DNA from: Saccharum officinarum | Lineage: Eukaryota > Streptophyta > Magnoliopsida > Poales > Poaceae | DNA: 64,000 nucleotides | Reading direction: 5' to 3' | Assembly (NCBI GenBank): GCA_020631735.1 | Contig: CM036221.1 | Span: 8,413,381 to 8,477,380 of the forward strand | Shown here: one piece after another, positions 57,751-64,000 of the stretch | Position numbering within the stretch: the first letter of the stretch is position 1 | Layout of the letters: every line of letters starts with the position of its first letter | The notes under the pieces: model-generated | What the model saw: only the letters and a program-made list of their open reading frames with translations | Told to the model about the DNA's origin: nothing | Database searches by the model: none | Translations under genes and position numbers: made by a program

Positions 57751-57980
57751 GGTTGTGTTCAGTTCCGAAATATTTGGGGAAATATTCCTGTAGCACTTTC
57801 GTTGTTATTTGGCAAAAATTATCCAATCATGAATTAATTAGACTTAAAAGATTCATCTCGACCTTTACAAACAAACTGTATAATTAGTTATTTTTTTACT
57901 TACATTTAATGTTCTATGCATGGGTCCAAAGATTTGATGTGACGGATGACAGAGAAAATATTTTGGGAAGTGAACGGGCT
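57751..57980. mobile_element. PIF/Harbinger (Tourist-like) MITE, 230 bp
   Basis: Starts GGTTGTGTTCAGTTCCGAAA and ends GGGAAGTGAACGGGCT, flanked by TTA on both sides (57748-57750 and 57981-57983). Interior blocks TGTAGCACTTTCGTTGTTAT and AAAAGATTCATCTCG are those of one of the most abundant panicoid grass MITEs. Confidence 0.88.
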
Positions 57981-57983
57981 TTA

Positions 57984-60900
57984 GTACTGCCAGCACTACT
58001 GTATGATTAGGGAAATGATATGAGAGAGAGGAGGAGGAGAGGGAGGGAGGGAGACAGGTGGTCTGCAAGACTGCAGTGCAATGTGAACGGGTGGGAGGCA
58101 CATGGGAGGATGAGACGACCGGGAGTGGGTTCCAGTGCTGTGGTGTGCTGCCTGCAGCCAGCCAGCAGCAGCAGCAGTTGTGGACAACTGACTCAGCCTA
58201 GCTAGCTCACTGATCCAAGAAAATATACATATATCGCCACCGCAAAAGATGACAGATTGGATCTACCACCCTAATCTTCTTGCCCCCACATACACTTGAT
58301 TAGTTTTAGGTTTATCATGTACCAGTTCACATTATTAACCTAGTAATCCGGGGCATCCTATGTGATCCATGATGTGAAAAGAACTCACATTTTGTGACCC
58401 CTCACCCACTGGGACATGTAAGTGAACAGTTTTCATTAGATTTGGAATGTCGTTTGACATGGCTTCGTTCCGTTCTGGCTCCTTGCTCCGGTGCATGGAG
58501 GAGTTAGAGTCGGTGATACAAAAAAATGACTTATTATTTTGAGAGAAAAAAAAAGATAAAACCGACTGCTTGGTACCGTGTAAGCTACACCGTGTATAGA
58601 GGGGTCACAACTGGCTTGAGCTCTATCAAATAGGGCCTAACATGATTTTTTTTGCGCTCCAACTTACCCCACTTTTTTTAATCGACAATGGACAGTTTAT
58701 CTGCTATATTCTGTGAGAGAGAGAGAAAAAAAATCCCAATCTTTTAAAATGATGCCAGCGTGCCTGTCATGAGAAATTTGCAAGGCTGTATTGCCATTTG
58801 TTTATCTGTGTGTATCGTATCGTCTATATAATCGAGAGTGTGTTGGTGAGATGCCAAAAGGCTGTAAGATTCCATCATGGAAAATCAGTGAAGAAGATGT
58901 GGAAAAATAAACAATGTGCATCCATTTTGTTCCTGTACGTATCAGCTTTGCATGCATCTGTTTAATAGCTGGGTGCCAATCATTGTTACATCTTTTTATT
59001 CATTATTCAGCAAAAGGATTAACTATGTACTACTTGTGATTGATACCAATTGGAATTTGTGCAATTCTATGGATTCATTATTTGACAACAGAAATGTTTT
59101 GTTTAATGAGAGGAATGACCCTAATTGACATAACACAAATCAAAACCTAACCAAATTTGGATTTTATTCAACAAAGTGTCCTGCCTCTAGCATGCATGCT
59201 TCACTTTGTATATATAGGGGGAAAATGCAGCCACTAAAAAACAAGCAAACAATGCAAAGTAAAGAAAAAATGACTGCGGCATGGACGGAAACAAAATGAA
59301 ATTTAAAACAAGAACTCAAAAAAAATTCATTTTTCCCCGGACCGTACACGCAAATGAAATAATTGTATTTAAGTTAAAATCTATGTCTGTGAACAATGTG
59401 GTAGAAACACGCTCTGCAGCTGAAACTACACCCATACAAGGCTGTAGGTAGCTTGGAACAAATTAAATGGGAATAAAATGACAACAATGTTCCTTAATAA
59501 GAATAGTAATTCATAAAACAAGGTTTTGTTTTGTTTCTTGTTAGGCCCTGAGAATTTCCAACTGAAATGAAGAAAACAACATGTATAGAAAGGTCAAGTC
59601 GCATGCTGCATTGTTGCCCTGGTCAAAGATGATACCTCTGTCGTTATGACAGATCTTCCTAAACAAAGCACCGTGTTTGTTCTAACCTATGCGGTTTTCT
59701 GACAGACCAGTGGGTTCGTGAATTTCTTTGGCCCTTTTTTCTGCTGGAAGGTCGACCTATCTGTTTCAGAGTTCAGACTCGACAGTTGCTCGGTCAAAAC
59801 TGGCGTTAGTTGCACGAGAAAGTTATTTCTACACACAGCAGTATTGTTTAGAGTTTAGACCCTGCAAATATCTACAGCTCTGTTTGACTTGACTTCCACA
59901 AATAAGGATACATATATATTACTATCGCTCGTTACTCCGACGATCCCTTTACGAAGAAAAATATTTTGTATAGAATATAGTGAAACAAGTTGTTAACCTG
60001 TCCAGCAACACTGCAACAGAAAGCTAATTAAGGGATCAATGCAAGCTAGCACAGTAACATCATCAACAATTTATATACGTAATAGTACATCAGCAGAAGG
60101 AGTAATAAGCTAGCATCGAAAATATACACACTGCATGCATATTTTAGGTATGTTAGGATTGTGATCCAAGATACGGGTTCCTGCAAGTCTAATTTGATGC
60201 CGCTCACTCAAGATGAAATAGCTTATTAGCTAGCATGGGGATGTGTGAAGCTGCTGTCTTGTTTAGTTTATACTCCATGCATATATGCATGGTTTGTGCC
60301 CGGGATCAGCGGACAGGGGTCCCTTTGCTTCTCCTTGCTTGTGTAGTATGCATGGTGGATTCCAGCAACCACTACCATTTGGCCATGTGCATGCACCGCC
60401 AGCCAGCCTGGTTGTTGCATAGCTTTCTCTGGCTCGATAATTAATCATCAGCAAATCGAATCAAATGGACGGATGGATGGATAACCTTGTCCTCTTATGC
60501 CTATGAGACTATAGTAGTATATAGAGTATATATAGTTTGACTAGGTATGCATGCAAAGGAAATAAAACCATAGCAGTATTTCTTAGTTCTTACTACTGCC
60601 CTACATTGCAATTAATGGCATGCATATATATTGCGTATATAGGCAATGGCAATTTATTAATTTACACGCATGCATGTTTCTCTCCAGCTCATCACTGCAT
60701 TTCAGTCTACGCAAATGTATATCTGAGCACCAACTCAGCATACAGCTAACCTGTGCATATGTCACTGCATATCAAAATACATTATATATATCTACAAGTA
60801 TTTATATAGTCTTGTATTTATTGTAGTTTGTATACTATTATTCAAAATTATATGTATGTATGTGTTGGACCGTGCATCATGCTGCCAGAAAATAAGTTGT

Positions 60901-61299
60901 TTTCCATTGGCATATATGGTAAAACCGGAGGGCAACTACACAAATGTTCATGAGATTATATGATGAGTACATATAGAGTCATATTATTATCATATATTAT
61001 GGGGCATAGGAGTATAGTTTTGGTAATGTAATGAAAAGGTATGCTTTTCCTTTGCATTGGATGCCTTTGGCCCAGCCGCCGCCTTACAAAACAAGATGGG
61101 CCATTTGCTACACGTCGCCCTGCCGGACCTTTTACCAAGCTTTCAACGCTACTAATAAAGTGCTCCATTTCGTGGGTCTTTTTGCTCATTAAATGTCTTT
61201 CCAATCAAAATTAAAGCTTGCATGCAATAATTACATCCCAGAAATAATTACATTCTCGCTTTATTAAAGGCAAACTATTTTAATTTTGACTAGTTTCAT
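57984..61299. other. Intergenic DNA, no gene seen
   Basis: 3.3 kb of mostly AT-rich DNA. GA-rich run at 58021-58055, a (CAG)n run near 58163, many ATGCAT/GCATGC words and TATATA runs (60480-60830). Small ORFs lack known domains. Confidence 0.5.
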
Positions 61300-61600
61300 A
61301 GAGAAGACTATTACCATTGATGGCATCGAAGTTTACATGAGAGCAAGCGTAACCATCTGGTCTATGTGGTTGAGCCAAAATAACTTGGTTTTTGATAGAA
61401 ATATATTATCTTCTTATTTACAGGTTGTTTTCAGGACTACTCATTGAATACATTTTTGGTTACGACCAATCAACGTTAAAGTGAGCAATCATACCCTAGA
61501 GACAACAACAATGGAGATCTTCGCGCAATATGGATAGTTGTTTTGTTAGGGACTTGTTTTTGTCTTTAAACTTTGATTGAGTGCACAACTTATGCAGAGA
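61300..61600 (+). pseudogene. Decayed LINE C-terminal fragment, plus strand
   Basis: Reading through stops, the plus strand gives SMWLSQNNLVFDRN, SSYLQVVFRT and TLETTTMEIFAQYG. These align with the C-terminus of the minus-strand LINE at 61807-62103 (ALWLTRNEVVFDK, PSYLQVIFKG, TIETATMEMFVRHG). It has several stops and is older than its neighbour. Confidence 0.65.
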
Positions 61601-61651
61601 TCGGAATAAAAAACTTAATTTTTCTATATGACGATTTATTTAATGATATTT

Positions 61652-62786
61652 TTTTTGAAAAGGGAATATATTAATATCCTAGCTTCTGCATCGACTAATG
61701 CATATGGTTGTTCATTATTACAAACGAGCGAGGACAATAATTCCAAGGAATCTCAAAAACAAAGTTTTGAGCCATCAAGACAAAAGCATTTTCGAATAGA
61801 AAAAAACTAAAGATCAATTCTGTTGCTAAATCGCCAGCCGTGTCTTACAAACATCTCCATCGTGGCTGTCTCAATAGTCCTACAACCCTCCTTTATGAAC
61901 TGACGATCCTCCTTCTGAAGTAAAGTCCAGAACCTGGTCCAATACGTCCCCTTGAAGATAACCTGCAAATAAGACGGTGCTGTGGTCTTGTCAAACACAA
62001 CCTCATTCCTTGTTAACCATAGTGCCCAACAAATAGCACTTGCACCCACAAGAATTTGAGATTTTCTCTTTCTATTTAACCCTTCCAACCAACCTGTAAA
62101 CATATTGTGTACACTAATTGGAGGTCTAAGATTAAATGAAATATGTTAGATTCTCCACATAAATTTAGCATAATCACAGTCGAAGAGTAAATGTTGTATG
62201 GTTTTATTGGAGGAACAAAAACAACACTTCTTATCTCCTTGCCACTGTCTCCTAGCTAAATTATCCTTGGTTAAGATCACTCCCTTGTACAAGTACCACA
62301 TAAAGACTTTCACCTTGAGGGGTAGTTTAAGTTTCCAAATTAAAGTATTGTACGACGTTGCTTGAACGTTTAACAGTGCTCTATACATGGAATGAACTGA
62401 AAACAACCCATTCTGATGTAGCCCCCACACAAAGCGATCTCTTTGGTTATTTAAATGTACACCCACAATCATGGCTACAACATTATACCATGCCTGCAAA
62501 TTAACTCCCATTAGAGATCTCCTGAACGCTACATTTAACAGTCTCGTAGACAGCACTGACCTAATAGAAGCACTTTTCTTTCTCACAATGTTATAGAGTG
62601 TCGGAAAGATTGTTTTTGAGAGGATGTGGTGTTATCCACGAATCCTTCCAAAAGCGCACCTGAGATCTGTCACCTAGATCAAACCTACCCATAGATAAGA
62701 ACTCATCCTTGACCTTCATGAGGCCAACCCAAAGCTGAGAGTCACCGGACATCTGTTGAACTTGAGTGAGAGTTTTATCCCTTAAA
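61652..62786 (-). mobile_element. L1-type LINE, 5'-truncated, with 15-bp target duplication
   Basis: On the minus strand it encodes the end of the RT (about 62600-62780: QVQQMSGDSQLWVGLMKV, GDRSQVRFWKDSW), then a zinc-binding RT-associated domain (62146-62586: IWKLKLPLKVKVFMWYL, then a CCFC...H...C pattern), then the C-terminus (61807-62103), a 3' UTR and an A tail at 61652-61660. TATTTAATGATATTT flanks it on both sides (61637-61651 and 62787-62801). Stops and frameshifts near 62140 and 62590 make it non-coding. Only the last 1.1 kb is present. Confidence 0.88.
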
Positions 62787-62801
62787 TATTTAATGATATT
62801 T

Positions 62802-63002
62802 ATATATTGATATATAAATATTGATATTATTTTACATAAGTTTGGTCCAGACCTAAAATAGTTTTATTTAGAACAAACTAGAATGTCATTCCCTTTGACG
62901 GAGGTAGCTTACTCCAAATGCAGCAACATGAGTCATTATTGCAATTAAGTAGGATGAACAACATCCAAAAAAATAATATTCTTCCTCTATTTTTTTTATA
63001 AA
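62802..63002. other. AT-rich intergenic DNA
   Basis: No feature recognised. Confidence 0.45.
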
Positions 63003-63037
63003 CTAGCAGGAACCCCTGCGCTTCGCGTGGGCTAATC
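63003..63037 (-). mobile_element. Possible Helitron 3' terminus
   Basis: The minus strand reads CCCACGCGAAGCGCAGGGG, then TTCCTG and CTAGT. A GC-rich hairpin-capable block a few bases before CTAG-T is the form of many grass Helitron 3' ends. The body would extend right, through 64000. No Rep or helicase coding is seen in the window. Confidence 0.35.
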
Positions 63038-64000
63038 GAAAAATAACTGTCAGATATGGATCAAGCTACAATTCCTTGGTCTACAAAACCAAACTAAGAT
63101 TGTCTCCTAAACTCCTTTAGGGTGAGGAGTATGTGTTTATTCTGGTAACCAACATTTAAAAACACTGGTTGCAATAGGAAGTGAATGGAAAGAATTTGAA
63201 TAGCCCAACAGAACAAAACTAATCGCCATATTGGTCTCTTGCCGTCCAGGATGGAACACTGTAGCCATGTCTATGGGCATGGTAGGCATCAAGCAACTTG
63301 GGTGATGATGAGGCGACAAAATGTGGTGCACTTTAATGGGGCCTGAGTCATTAAATAGAGAAAACACTAAGTTTGTAGAATAGTAGAATGTTGACACAAT
63401 GATCATGTAGAAGAGTGTCCATGATATACCCAAGTACATAGGATGAAATCATCATGAGACGCAAATAAGCATAAATGCATCAATACGGTCATTGGAAAAT
63501 ACTAATAGCAATGATAAGATAGTTTAAGATACCTAGGATTGTGGATAATGAACATTGTTTTGGCTATGGCAACATGGAACTTGTACTGTATTTAAATCCA
63601 GTGAGCACCATTTTTTCCTCTACCCAATAGAAACATGTAAAGCAATTTTTTGTTGGTCAGCAGAAACATATGAACCTATGGATGAGTGAAGGATGGTAAC
63701 TGATGATGTAGTGTTGCAGAAATCTGTTGTAGAAGCACTTGACTTTGCAAGTCGAACATAACAAAGATCTGGAGTAGTAAGGAACCAAATGATTAGACGT
63801 AGCAGCAAATGCACAGTTAATTAACTGACCGTCATTCTTCAGAAATAGCGTACATCTACGACCCGTTGTAGAAGTAACAGATGTTTCAGATGTTGGGAAC
63901 TCTGCAGAAATGACGAAAAGGCAATGGGTCGATTGAAGAAGTCTAGAAGATAATGCAGTTGAACATGCATCACACATGGCATAAATACGTAAGGAAAAAA
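63038..64000. other. Intergenic DNA, no gene seen
   Basis: Short ORFs on the minus strand (for example 63137-63439 and 63657-63977) have no recognisable domain. If the Helitron end is real this may be its interior. Confidence 0.4.

Overview
This is a stretch of nuclear DNA from a plant, almost certainly a panicoid grass (sorghum, sugarcane or Miscanthus type). The evidence is intron-containing plant genes (a WNK kinase, a DUF868 protein), grass MITE families (Stowaway, Tourist/PIF-like), Maximus/SIRE-type Copia and chromovirus Gypsy elements, and a fixed-size 100-N gap typical of a draft assembly. The species assignment is inference.

Layout. 1-12096: one large degenerate Copia element on the minus strand. 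Its 3' LTR runs off the left edge and its PBS and 5' LTR lie at 11.1-12.1 kb. It carries gag, pol and a long extra ORF downstream of pol, and a solo LTR (1815-3714) has inserted into that extra ORF. 12.1-21.8 kb: intergenic sequence with a (TAA)n tract, a broken CCT5 chaperonin exon, a possible hAT/MULE-like element, LINE and SINE fragments, and a possible minus-strand spliced transcript of unknown nature. 21825-24145: a second solo LTR, minus strand. 24-27.5 kb: MITEs and fragments. 27588-33083: an intact nine-exon WNK kinase gene. 33519-54585: a three-layer nest, in which a (TA)n microsatellite holds an RTE-type LINE, which holds a young Gypsy chromovirus (33889-54123). 56226-57173: an intact single-exon DUF868 gene. 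57.2-64 kb: intergenic DNA with a MITE, two LINE tails in opposite orientation, and a possible Helitron end.

The most interesting content is in the Gypsy element. Upstream of gag-pol it carries an extra ORF whose product begins with an almost exact copy of the histone H3 N-terminal tail (ARTKQTARKSTGG, with K4 and K9 kept and K14 and K18 changed to Arg). A middle region of unknown fold, a coiled coil and an acidic C-terminus follow. The integrase of the same element ends in a chromodomain, the type of module that reads H3 tails. The element therefore appears to encode both a histone mimic and a histone-tail reader. The two LTRs (about 3.88 kb each) are nearly identical, so the insertion is recent.

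A second notable signal is a CpG-rich palindrome (TGACCGGACGCGTCCGGTCA and variants). It is clustered directly upstream of the TATA box in three separate LTRs and again inside the Copia element upstream of its extra ORF.

Caution: the interior of the Gypsy element is present twice around the N gap (38.3-44.05 kb and 44.15-49.9 kb), with dense single-base indels towards the gap. This looks like two unmerged contig ends, not a biological duplication.
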